A DNA stretch of 64,000 bases. Origin: Isochrysis galbana (Eukaryota; Haptophyta; Isochrysidales; Isochrysidaceae). The position numbers were made by a program, and so were the translations under genes. Within the stretch, counting starts at the first letter, position 1. Every line of letters begins with the position of its first letter. Positions 1 through 10,200 of the stretch are shown here, in pieces. The DNA lies in assembly GCA_018136815.1 (NCBI GenBank), contig CM030935.1:4444159-4508158 (forward strand). The letters run 5' to 3'. A model generated the notes under the pieces. That model was not told the DNA's origin and searched no databases. It saw only the letters and a list, made by a program, of their open reading frames with translations.

Positions 1-50
1 GCAGGACGTGTTTGAAGTGCATATATGAGGGCGCCCTTGGTCATATAGCT
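1..50 (-). mobile_element. LINE fragment, cut by window edge
   Basis: Read on the minus strand, the first 40 bases encode YMHFKHVL, matching the conserved MHFKHI(L/T)HRR segment that precedes the zinc knuckle in the larger LINE copies at 46175-47200, 40519-41415 and 4590-4913. The nucleotide match to 46709-46740 is close (GATGTGTTTGAAGTGCATAT in both, with one change). Only a remnant is inside the window. Confidence 0.6.
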
Positions 51-1076
51 GCCCTGCGAGAGCCCCCTCACCTTTCCTCTTCCTCTGTGCGGAAACACTA
101 GTGCCTGGCGCCACACGCGGCCGAGGCGTCCTCGCCGTCCTAGGCACCAGCCGCGGCGCGCGCGGCTCGGCTCTCCCGCTCGCTGTGGTCCTCTTTCGAC
201 GGAACGCAACCTTCAACCTTGCGGCGCGACCAGGGTCGCACGCACCTTTTCGGCCTCAGTCAGGCTGATCGCGGTCGCTTTGCTAGCGAGGCTGGGGGGC
301 CGCCCTCGGCGGGGGGCTCGGTGGAGGGGCGAGTCGCGCCGGCGCGCTCCATCGCTACCAAGTATAAACTTTGTTGCAGGTGGTCTAGCAAAACAACGCG
401 AGACAGAAACAAGCGCCTTGCTCCGACACGCGCTCGCTATGTGGCACGCATACTTTTGCGCGCCAGGCGTGCCATAAGCCACAAGGCGTCGAATTCTCGA
501 TTTCGAATTCACAATTCAGCAAAATTCGCTGCCATATATCATATGTTGTACTACGACCACTATTTTATATACTGTATATTGTATATTGTGCATGTTTTTG
601 TCTAGTGTAGTAGCGCTTGAGAAACGCACATCGTACACCACTCTATCTAGCCGCCGATGCGGTGTCGCAAGACGTCTCGGTCCCAGAGATTCCCCTAGTC
701 TCCACATGCACGTAAGAGGGAGCGGCTCACGATCTTTGTTACCAAATTTGCTCCAAGTGTGTGTGACCGAACCCTAGAAGTATTTCATCCTTGTTACTGG
801 AGTGAGGTTCACGTGGAAGATCAAGCTGATGACTCCCATCCAGAAGCACCATACGCAACAGACAACGACGAGGAGAAGGGACCACAAGGCAGCAAGACGA
901 TGGACAGCGTCGAGATGAGAAGTATTGACGGCAACATGAGTCACGAGTTCATGCACACGCGACTCGTCTCGCTGCGCTCCAGCCATTCGCCGACGAGCAT
1001 TGAGGGCGGCTCTTCTCTTCCCTCTTGAAGTGGTAGAACGGGCGAAGCCAGCTCGCAATGTGCGCGGCATAGTGGC
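50..1076. repeat. Dispersed repeat and 3' flank of decarboxylase
   Basis: Bases 219-380 belong to a dispersed repeat whose diagnostic core is a GCGCCGGCGCGCTCCATCG-like block followed by AAGTATAAACTT. The same block occurs at 6385-6466 in the same orientation and at 30140-30345 inverted, including the upstream stretch with GGTCGCACGCACC and GCGGTCGCTTTGC. Bases 480-760 are locally AT-rich (repeated TATATT words). I see no supported gene here; the short open frames have no recognisable features. Confidence 0.5.
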
Positions 1077-3529
1077 TCACACCAACACCCTAATCGTCGC
1101 CAAGCTCTGATCACTTGGCCCACTGATGCTGCAGCCAGCATCTCGCAGCCGGCAGAGTTCTTCGAGAGCTATGGCGACGATCCGCTCGCCCGGTACAAGG
1201 AGCGGAATCCCTGGCGGATACGCGCACGCAAGCTCGGCGCTGATCCGCCCCACGGCCTCTCCGGCGGGGACCGACTCGCTCGCATGAAAATGAGCCTCAC
1301 GCGGAGAGCATACCCGCGCTCCAAGGGCCAAAGCGGAGGGCCGGAGGTGAAAGTGCCTATCACCGACAACTTTCGACCGTGCTGCAGCCAGCACCGCATC
1401 CCCGTCGAGCGTCTTCACCGTTGCCCCCCACGAGTAGACGCCGTTCGCACACGGCGCACGCTTCTCGTCACCATCGCTGCCTTCGCCCAAGCGCCTGGTG
1501 AGCCGCCGCAGTGCAACGCACAATGCATGTATGTGCCGCCGACTCGTGCCGGCAGAGAGCGCATAGGTGATAGCATGGAGCTCGGGCAGCTCCGAGAAGA
1601 TGCCGGCCTCGTCTTCAAGCATTTGGTCGAGCTTGATCCCGTCGACCACGATGCGGAGGCCTTCAGCTGGCTCACTCCTTACACCCTCGCCACCACATGC
1701 TGAAGTGGGTGCACGCGAAAGCCTAGCATCTTCCACAGGCCCCTCCACAGTAGCATGGACCGCGCCTTTCGCACAGGAGGCAGGCTGGGGGCGGTCAAAG
1801 ACGTGCCGGTGCGCCTCCCATGCATCGAACGCTGCATAACCCCTCTGTCCCCGTGGGGCGCAAACTGCGGCACGCAAGGCATGGCCAGCAGCGCCAAGCG
1901 TGCGCAAGAGTGTAGATCTCCGTCTTGCAACAAGTGGGCCGGGCGCCCGACGCGCGCCGGCTGTCGTGAGCACTGTAAGCCGCAGTGGGTCCATCGAGGC
2001 GACAGCAGGCGAGAGGAGCGGCTCGAACAGGCGAGTTGACGCAGGGGGATCAACGGCCAGGTCACGACGCATCCTTGCCGCCAGTCGGGTTGCATGCCGG
2101 AGAGCCGCACATCCCTCAGCTTGAGGATTCCCTACTTGCCACCTACGCGGTTGTCGGATGCTCGGTGGTAAGTGAGCTGTCGCCACTGCGTAGGCGTGTG
2201 CGCGACGGACCGCAAGAAGCCTGTGGGGGGAAGGGCGCAAGCGCCGCGTTTGGGGCCCCGTGTGTCTGGGACCTGGCAGCATCGAGTGTAGCAAGGAGAA
2301 GGTAAGAAGGCGACGAGGACTGCACAGTGTCTAGAGCGCGGCTCAGCGCCTGATCGATATGTGGAAACGAAGCGAGCGCTCCGGCGGAGGCATGTAACAT
2401 GCCCGTCTGCGTAGCCGATGATAGAGTCTTGTGCACGGAATGGACGACAATGTCGGCGCCACAATCCAGGGCTGCTCGCGGGGGCGCGCTCAACGCACCG
2501 CCTTCGCGTGTAGCGCCGGTTGCGCCGATCGTCACTGTGTCGGCGCGATACGCAGGTTGCGCCGAGGATGCCCCGCCCTGCATGGTGCAATCACCTATTG
2601 CCGCGTGCCCTCCACCGCCTGCCCCGTCGGGAGATCCCAGCCCGCCAGGTAGGAAGCGGAGGTGTGGTCCGTGTGCTTCATCCACGACTAGAGGGACACC
2701 CGCACGGGCGCACTCAGCCCTGATACTCACAACATCCGAGATGACACCGTGGTAGGTAGGTGAGACGATTAGCACCGCGGCTACTCTATCCCCAGCCTCG
2801 ACCAGCGCAGTCCTGACGCTCGCGGCCGTCACACCCAGCGGAATTGCGGCGTCCCAGTCGACCTGCGCAGCCATGGAAGAGTACATAAGGGGATGCTCGC
2901 ATCCCACGCCGACAACACTGTGAACGCAAACGAAATCATCCGCTGACCTCGCAACACGCGACGTGCGACTGGCGTGGTCTCCCGGATGCAACCGCTCCAC
3001 CGTGCAGAAGGATGCGACACGGACGACCGGATCCCAATCTAGCCCTGCGAGCCGACAACGGGCCAAGCCTCACCTCGGGAAGAAGCCACATGGGCTCTGC
3101 GCCGGAAAGGATGAGGGCATGCACAGCGGATTTGTGGGCGTTACGTGGGAGAAGGACGATTGGAGCTCGACCGGAAGCGGTGGTCGACTGGTACCATAGC
3201 TGCACACAAGCAAGAATGCTGGCTAGGACACCCGCAGTGGAGCCATTGACGAGGAACCATGTGCGCTGTGCGCCAAATACGGCAGCTGCAAGAGCCTCCG
3301 CCTCGGCGACAGGCCCGTCCCGACTGAGCAGCTCGCCCAGCTGTGCAAGCTCAGGCAGGTCGTGGCGGAGCAGCTGTTGGGCAGCGGGGAAAGCCCGGCT
3401 GAGCAGTCTGGGGGTGGCGGCGCCCATCTTATGCCCGGGGAAGAAAAGCGGCACACGCACAGCTGGTACGGTCGCCTGGAGCGCCTCAAGCAGCGGTGCG
3501 CGGCTCTGCGCGCCCCAGAGCCCCACCAT
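1077..3529 (-). CDS. Orn/Lys/Arg decarboxylase, PLP-dependent (3 exons)
   Basis: Exons 3529-3074, 2862-2273 and 2142-1077 join in frame through introns of 211 and 130 bp with GT...AG ends, giving 703 residues. Exon 1 holds the family start FPGHKMGAATPRLLS and VNGSTAG; exon 2 holds VDEAHGPH and the PLP-lysine motif HSVHKTLSSATQTG; exon 3 ends with the C-terminal domain SPREAHF...YPPGIPLLVPGE...ISG. This fold type I family decarboxylates arginine, ornithine or lysine to start polyamine synthesis; the substrate cannot be told here. Oddities: about 55 Gly/Ala-rich residues inserted between FLPGG and ALDCGAD, and an unaligned stretch of about 80 residues after DPLRLTV. The ATG at 3529 is the first in frame (an in-frame GTG lies at 3565). 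No leader is visible because a GA microsatellite lies directly upstream, so an upstream exon is possible. Confidence 0.9.
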
Positions 3530-3589
3530 GCTTGCCTGTGGGGGGAGTGCACCTGGGGGTGGCACAGATAGAACGGAGCGGTATGCAGG

Positions 3590-3644
3590 GAGGAGAGAGA
3601 GGGAAGGAGGGAGAGGGAGGGAGGGAGGGAGGGAGGGAGAGAGG

Positions 3645-3694
<50 letters not shown>

Positions 3695-3697
3695 GAG

Positions 3698-3740
<43 letters not shown>

Positions 3741-3765
3741 GAAGAGAGAGGGAGAGCAGCGGTGG
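3590..3765. repeat. (GA)n / (GGGA)n microsatellite
   Basis: About 170 bases of GA dinucleotides with GGGA interruptions lie directly upstream of the decarboxylase start. Long open frames here (Arg/Glu repeats) are artefacts of the repeat. Confidence 0.95.
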
Positions 3766-3829
3766 CGAGGGCGGCGGCGATGAGGGCTTCGAGGTCCGTC
3801 CTAAAAATGAAGCCTTGTGAGGGAGCTAT

Positions 3830-3970
3830 GAATACTCCTGGCGTCAGAGTTTTCTTGTTTTCTTGATGTGTGAGTATAGAGTATAACCTTAGTGCTGAGG
3901 GACCGTGGCCCTTCCTTCAGCAACCTACAAACTTTCTTGTTTTCTTGATGTGTGAGTATAGAGTATAAAA
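3830..3970. repeat. 36-bp direct repeat flanking a hairpin-bearing dispersed repeat
   Basis: The block TTTCTTGTTTTCTTGATGTG followed by TGAGTATAGAGTATA occurs at about 3849-3886 and again at about 3931-3967. Between the copies lies GCTGAGGGACCGTGGCCCTT...CAGCAACC, which can fold (GCTGAGGGA against TCCTTCAGC). The inner part and one copy of the flank recur at 6466-6532. Confidence 0.7.
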
Positions 3971-5821
3971 AAACTTCTTAACATTCTCGCCGCGCGCGCG
4001 ACTCTGCACCTTAGCTATGCAGCCTCGCCCGCAACTCTCGCCCCCCCTCCACCTGCCTTGCGGCCCGTCCCTCGTGCGCTACCTAGGGGCTGGGTGTTAG
4101 GGGCTTCCTGTAGCAGACGGCGTGTACCGATCCCCGATGGGTTTTCCTCGACTTCCTCCTGTGCCACCGGACGACCGGTTATAGTGTTGTCTTTTTTGAA
4201 TCTGGGGGACAGGAAGTAGTGTGTCTCATTGGGTCTGAGGGCCGGGGTCGGGTAGGTGGGTGGATCGAGGCGGTGGTCTATGTGCGGCTAAGCGAGTCTA
4301 TCCGCTATGTTGAGCGCTTGTGCAATCGCGGCTAGATTCGTGCCGAGCGTTAGGGTTCCTTTGTCGTTGGTCGTAAAAACGGGGGTGCAAAGATCGCGCG
4401 GGGACTTAAGTTTCGGTTTTCTCCCTTGGGAGGCTTTAGTGGTGCGTGCGGTTGAGGTCCTGTCCGGAGGTTCAAGGCCTCTGACGAGGACCGTGAATCT
4501 GTTGAGGATCCTCTCGATGACCGGTACGTGGTGAAAGGCGTTGTTATCGAATTCCACTTTGTAGAAATCGCCTATTATGTATCTCCATGCTATGAGGTAG
4601 AGGGCTTTGAGGCTGTCGGGCGTTGGTGTGCTCGGGTACGCGAACACAGTCTATCCTTGATCTTTTGGACTGCTGTTCTGTTCCTTTCCGGTGTGTATCC
4701 TATTACGGCTTCTATGGTTTGGAATAGTTGTTGTGTGGAGGGGCATCTGGCCAGGTGCGTCGAGTTCTCGCGGTGTCTCCCACACAGCCTGCACCTCGTA
4801 GTGGTTGCCGCGGCGAATCTGTTGCGCGTGCCAAGTCTCCTATGAGTGATGTGTTTAAAGTGGGGGTGTTTGTCCGTATGTTTGAGTAGTGGGTGGGTGT
4901 AGAGTTTTGCCACGCTCTTCCACTCCTCGTGGGTCAGTTCGAGCTTACGTGCCCACGCTTCTCGGGCTGGCTGGGGCTTGGCGTTGGGGCCACCCTCGAG
5001 GTATACTTGCGTTATGTCCGATACGGTAATTTATTTGGTCTAGTTGCTTTTTGTCGTCTAGGGTGTATTCGTCCGCTAGTGGGTAATCTAGGTGCTTTGG
5101 GCCTTCCAGCCCGTTCTCCCATTTGGCCGGTGCGTGGTATAGTGTTTCTTCGCCCGGTTTCGCTACTTCGGTGGTGTCTGTGGTTTCTCCTAGATAGTTA
5201 GTGTTGGTGTGTATCCATATATTGTTCATTTTAGTGATGTACTTGTCATCTTCGGATACCTTGATCTCACTTGGCTCGTTCTTCGGCGAAGTTGCGCCGT
5301 TTGTGTGTGTCGGTTGTGTCTCAGAGGAGGCCGAGTTCGGCCGCGGGTCTGCCCTCACATTCGCTGAGAGTCTCGAGGTGTGTCGCACTATGCAATCCCA
5401 CGAGTTTAAGAACTCTTTTTTCTATTCTTGTCCCCGCGTGGTAGAAGATCTCAGTCAGGGAGGTGTTCCACGTATTGCGCGCACTCTTCTCGAGTATATA
5501 TAGGGTTCAGTGAATTCGGCGTCTTTGTAGACGTTATGCGCGACGTGTGTGTGTAGTGATTCCCATAGGCTGATCCACGCGACGCGGGTGATCGGCGGGG
5601 GGTCGTGGCGATTGTGCATAGAGGCTGCGAGAGCGCTCCTTCTCTGGAGAGTAGCGAGCGGTTTATCCTCAGTGCTCTGAAGTTTGTTAGGGCGTCCTTC
5701 CAGAAAGCCGGCAGCGCCGGGTTTCCTCTGATGCTTCGCGTGAGCGTCTTTGGGGGGATCGTAGAGAGGACGGCCCCTCGGCCCAGTCCGGTCCTACAGA
5801 ACCACGCGTCGAGGGCGTGTT

Positions 5822-5829
5822 TCCATATG
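5822..5829. repeat. Target-site duplication, left copy (TCCATATG)
   Basis: These 8 bases are repeated exactly at 6289-6296 on the other side of the inserted element, and the host LINE reading continues across the pair. Confidence 0.85.
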
Positions 5830-6288
5830 CCTAGTTGGGCTGTCAGTCCGTAAGCTTACGGTGGTTTTGAGCTTACACTTACATCAGTACTTACATCAGT
5901 ACTAATATCAGCTTACATCCCTATTACAACTTTTAGTATTGCTATTATTATACTTATACTTACAGGGGGGTGTTCAGCGTGCAGCGCGTGGCGCGCGCGC
6001 AAAGGGGAGGGCAGCGCAAATAAACAGAGAGCACGAGTTGGCAGGTGCATGTGAAGAGGCCAAGAGTCCAAGGTGGTGGGGGGTGGGCAGCTAGCAGGAG
6101 AGATAGGCGGGGGGAGGGAGCGGGCTGGCGCGCCTCTGCGCTTGTTCGCGGGGGCTCGTTCCCGCTCCGGAGTTTTTTTTAGTTTTATTTTTGAACTGGC
6201 AGCCTAGGAACTAACATCAGTATATCAGCTCCTGGGGAGCTAATACTAATGCATCAGTACTAATATCAGTACTTACAGCCCAACTAGG
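5830..6288. mobile_element. Non-autonomous DNA transposon (MITE-like) with 8-bp TSD, element 1
   Basis: The 459-bp element starts CCTAGTTGGGCTGT and ends with the exact inverse ACAGCCCAACTAGG; the match continues imperfectly (NAGT). Perfect 8-bp target duplications TCCATATG flank it at 5822-5829 and 6289-6296. It sits inside LINE copy A, whose coding remnant resumes on each side. Subterminal regions carry repeats of ACATCAGTACTAATATCAG. No coding capacity is visible. Eight-bp duplications are typical of hAT and P-type elements; the CCTAG end is not a textbook hAT end, so the superfamily is inferred. Confidence 0.85.
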
Positions 6289-6296
6289 TCCATATG
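6289..6296. repeat. Target-site duplication, right copy (TCCATATG)
   Basis: Exact match to 5822-5829. Confidence 0.85.
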
Positions 6297-6384
6297 GCTC
6301 GCCTCTCGCCTCGCGTTGAGATAGTTTAATATCCATTTCGCTTGGAGAGCCTTCACGTGCGCCGTGGCTGCTCCATGTGCACTG

Positions 6385-7100
6385 GGGGGGCGCCCTCGGT
6401 GGGTGGCCCGGAGGAGAGGGGAGTCGCGCCGGCGCGCTCCATCGCGTCTAAGTATAAACTTAGTTGAGTATAGAGTATAACCTTAGTGCTGAGTGCTGAG
6501 GGACCGTGGCCCTTCCTTCAGCAACCTACAAATCCTAGATGGGAGATGGGAGATACGGCCCACCGATCCTCCAGATACAGGAAATTCGGCCGTATCTGGG
6601 TCAATCCTCAGATACAGCTCGAAACGGTCCTAGTCCTAGATCTAGCAGCTAGATACGAGATACGGATTTGTCGCATTCGCGATCGACCTCGTCCGCGGCC
6701 TTTGACTTTACTCGTTAGTCGTTCTTTACTCGATAGGCGTTCCACGCGTCACTCGTCACTCGTCACTCGTCACTCGCTCCTTGCCTGTTTGCGCCTCCTT
6801 GCTGTAGCCTGTGCATCTTGATTCCCAGGCCTGGTCCTTGTGCTTTGCGATCGCCTGGGTCCCTCCTTGCCGCGTTTTCGCCCTCGTTCTCGTCGCAGGT
6901 GTTCGCCGTCGTGGGCTTTTCCCCAGCGGCCAGCGGAGCCTACTCCCTCGCCCTTGTTTTCATCAGTGCACGGGAAGTGTTGTAGATTCCCTCCTTACTT
7001 CCACTAACCCTCCCCTTGTAACTGTCGATCGCATCGGCTCTCCCGTCGTATCGTCGCTCCTCTCCCGTCGCATCATCGCTCTCCTCTCGGGCTTCTCTTC
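6385..7100. repeat. Dispersed repeats between LINE A and the assembly gap
   Basis: 6385-6532 is a copy of the dispersed repeat also seen at 219-380 and 30140-30345, followed by the hairpin-bearing block also at 3871-3931. 6540-6680 is an array of GATACGG / AGATACAG words in both orientations, related to 35120-35245. From 6670 the text TCGCATTCGCGATCGACCT recurs at about 25258. I see no gene; this is where RNase H and integrase of the adjacent retroelement would be expected, but they are not recognisable left of the gap. Confidence 0.55.
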
Positions 7101-7200
7101 NNNNNNNNNNNNNNNNNNNNNNNNNNNNNNNNNNNNNNNNNNNNNNNNNNNNNNNNNNNNNNNNNNNNNNNNNNNNNNNNNNNNNNNNNNNNNNNNNNNN
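7101..7200. other. Assembly gap, 100 N
   Basis: Exactly 100 N, a conventional placeholder for a gap of unknown length. It cuts the retroelement pol gene shortly after its YLDD motif. Confidence 0.99.
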
Positions 7201-10200
7201 GTAACATTTGTTGGAATGACGACTCTTCCCTGGCCTGCAGCGAGTCACCTACACCTGTCGACCAGGCGCCGACATCATCCAAGTATGGCATACAAATCTC
7301 CCATGCCAGCCCACCGAGAACGGCGTCCATGAGGCGGCACATATACGAGGGACCGGATTGAACACCGAAAGGCAAGTAATTGAACTCGTACTTGCCGCGA
7401 TGAGTAGTGAACGCGGTGATATGTTTATCGGATTCTTTGATCGGTATACCCCAGAAACCAGATGCCAGGTCCAGGGTGCAAAGGAATAGAGAATCGAGGT
7501 TGCCTTGACCGGACGACAATCGGTCGATGGCTTCTACCGTGAGGGGAAGAGGGCTGTCCTCTAGACGAAGCTTGGAGTTGACGTCGCGATAATCTACGCA
7601 GAAACGTACGGAGCCATCCTTCTTAGTGACTAACACGACTCGAGAGGCCCACGACGAATTTGATTTCCTAATGATGCCCGCGGACTCCATCTTGCAAACT
7701 TCGTCCTCTATGATCTTCTCACCCTCTCGTCCAACTCTAGACGGTGCGTGACGGTGAGCTTCGGCTCCGGGGTTGAGCGGTAGCTCTACCTCCATCACGT
7801 GAGTGTGATTCGGGTTAGTCGGGTCAATTGCGAAAGCAGCGATACGTCGGGCCAGTAGACGACGAACTTGTTCACGTTGGGGCATCGAGAGACGGCCCTC
7901 GGGGTCGATCTTGGCTGCCTCGAGGAGCTTGCGTTGGTCCTCGTTGAGCGACTCAATCACATCCGGCGAGTTATTGTCACCGACGCGGTGATAAGTTCCA
8001 GCGTGAATCTTGAATCGAACCTGTAGCGAAGCTACAGGATGGAACGACGGAAGGTGTAGTGGTTTGGGGTCAGTATTGGCCACCGTAACCGCGATGGTGT
8101 GGTCGGATTTCGGCCTCTCTACTTGAGGGATGACGAGCGGAGAGCTGTCAATAGTCTCGCGTGTAGGGAGCCGGTCCACGAGCATGGCGCAGTCTTCGTG
8201 TTCTCGAAGAGCTAGCGGAATTCGGACGTGAAACGTCGCCCGATGATAGGCCGGGATCGTGATAGGTTCATGGGTATATAGGAGGTACTCGGAGCCACAA
8301 GACGCCGGCGCTTTGGCGGCAAACTCATCGGCCGTGTTGAAGAGCGGCTCGGAGACTAGCTGGTTGTCGTTTTCGGCGGCTTGCGGCCCTCGGAAGAAGT
8401 CAGTCGTGATTGGGTTCGCGGAGGTCGGACAGACCTGTGCACAAGTCATGCTGACAGGGACCACCGCTATCGGTGACGTCGAGACGCGAAAGATCGGCGG
8501 AGCGTCGGGGCTTGGACTGCCATTAACCTCAAGAGGAGCCACCGTGGATGGGGCACCGAGGGTGATAGAGCCGTCCGCGCTGTCGGAGGCGAGCTGAATC
8601 GAAGCGGCGTGCGTAGCTAAGAAGTCGTTCCCGAGCAGTAGCATCGGGTTGCCTTCAATCACCATGAACGTATGACGAAAGAGAAATCCACCGACGGAGA
8701 AAACGATTCGAGCCTTGCCTCGCGTGATAAGAGGTAGGCCGTCTGGGCCATGGAGCGGTGTCACTACGGCTTGCGGCAGCCGCTCGACGCATGCGTCGTT
8801 GGGTAGGCTGGACAAGAGGGAAGTGGTCACGACCGACGGGCCAGCTCCGGTGTCAGCGAGTGTGCTGTTGACCGTGAGGGCGGAGTCGGCTAAGATTACT
8901 CCTTCTTTGCCGGCAGCCTCGCCGGAGCGGCAGACCATTAGATCTCGAACATATAGACAATGCCTTGGGTAGGCAGATGGTAGGGTATCCACGACGCTCT
9001 CCGGCCGGTGCGCGGTCACGTGTGCAATGGTGTCGGACAGGGACGGGGTTGGTCGCCAGCGTCGTTGCTCGGGTGAATTCGTCGTCAAACTGGTCGTCGT
9101 CTCTTCGGGTACTCCGACTGCCGCTATCGTGGCAGAGGGCCTAGAGGGGTCGTCCTCGTTGGTAGCGGTACAGGGTGATAGCTTGGGACTAGTGTAGCCC
9201 AGGCCTCTCTTGTCGGTGGGGTGCCTCGGGTGGTCGGACATCTTTTCCCAATCTTTCTCGAGACGGGCTTGGGCTTCTGTCTTGGGTCTTCGAACTAATG
9301 AGGCTAGCTCTTCGGCGCGGATGCCTTTGGCTTCCACGAACTCGATCGGCGCTCGGACGGCAGCGGCGAGGTCGGATTCCTCGTCGGCGTTTCGTCCGGC
9401 TAGAGCTTGCGCTCTTATTTCGTCAGCGGTTTCGAGCGTGACGTTGGACCATTTCTGGTCCCCGTTCACTCCGAATGATTGCCATTGTTGGCGCCGCTTC
9501 CGGAGAGTCGTCGGCGTCGTCGGACGCGGCGAGCTCGCGCGTGCCGGAGGCGGGGCGGTCCATGGAGAGAATGGGTCGTGGAGTGTAGACTCGGAGGCGT
9601 GGAGTGGCGTGTCGTTGTCGTGGTTATCGTGGGTTTCTTTTTGGTCTTCGTGGTTGTCTGACTCGGGAGTAGCTGGACGGGAAACAACGGGGTCGGAAGA
9701 AACTTCACTCGTTTCCCTCCCCCTCTCATAACGATGAAGAGCCGACCACGGCTCGTAGGCGGTAGCCTCGGTCGAGCTAAGTGAAGGCCGGTCCAATAGG
9801 CTGCACCGCGCGCAAGCGAGTAGCTCTAACGCGGACAATTTCTTCGTCGACGTCTGGTCTCGCTGTTGGCTCAAATGTCGAAGAAGAACCGGCATCCAAT
9901 GGATCGCCATCGCTCCAGCTACACCGACGTAGGTGCGGCTGCGAAGAGCGCCACGGTGCGGTGAAGGAGAGAGGTTAGCCATGGCCGACTCACGGCCATC
10001 CACGACGCAAGTTGGCTGGAGGGGCGGCAGCCCTTTGGTGAGGTACAACCCGGTGGCTTTCTGGTGTCCAGTGCCGTGCTCCCAGGGTTGGACGAATTGG
10101 GTCGGGGTCAACCCCCCGACTAAACGGCGAGCTTCCGCATGCATCCGAGGGTTCTCGACCGCTACAAACGGAGCAGTGGCGGAGGCCATTGACTTGAAGA

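Larger units (their letters stand above)
3966..6380 (-). mobile_element. LINE retrotransposon copy A, 5'-truncated and frameshifted, interrupted by a DNA transposon
   Basis: The minus-strand coding remnant runs from about 6380 to 4288 and its 3' end is near 3966 (TTAAGAAGTTTTTT on the minus strand), an end shared with the copies at 39908 and 45880. Segments in order: KALQAKWILNYLNARR at 6310-6370; then, across a 459-bp insertion, WKHALDAWFCRTGLGRGA and PALPAFWKDALTNF at 5600-5820; then 5388-4945; then a zinc knuckle CRLCGRHRENSTHLARC at about 4770-4820; then the C-terminal tail to 4288. Several frame changes and stops separate them, so it is dead. The reverse transcriptase core is missing. 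Confidence 0.8.

Noticed and set aside
3496..3783. Arg/Glu repeat proteins in the GA microsatellite (similar at 29321-29445 and 54420-54860)
   Set aside because: Dinucleotide repeats give open frames in every phase; there is no start context or flanking domain.
7073..7100. Retroelement pol continuing left of the N gap
   Set aside because: Translation through N is meaningless and sequence left of 7100 shows no RNase H or integrase motifs in the minus frames.
9210..9731. Plus-strand frames inside pol (also 10758-11360, 11418-11891)
   Set aside because: These are antisense shadows of a 5-kb uninterrupted pol frame with recognisable domains.
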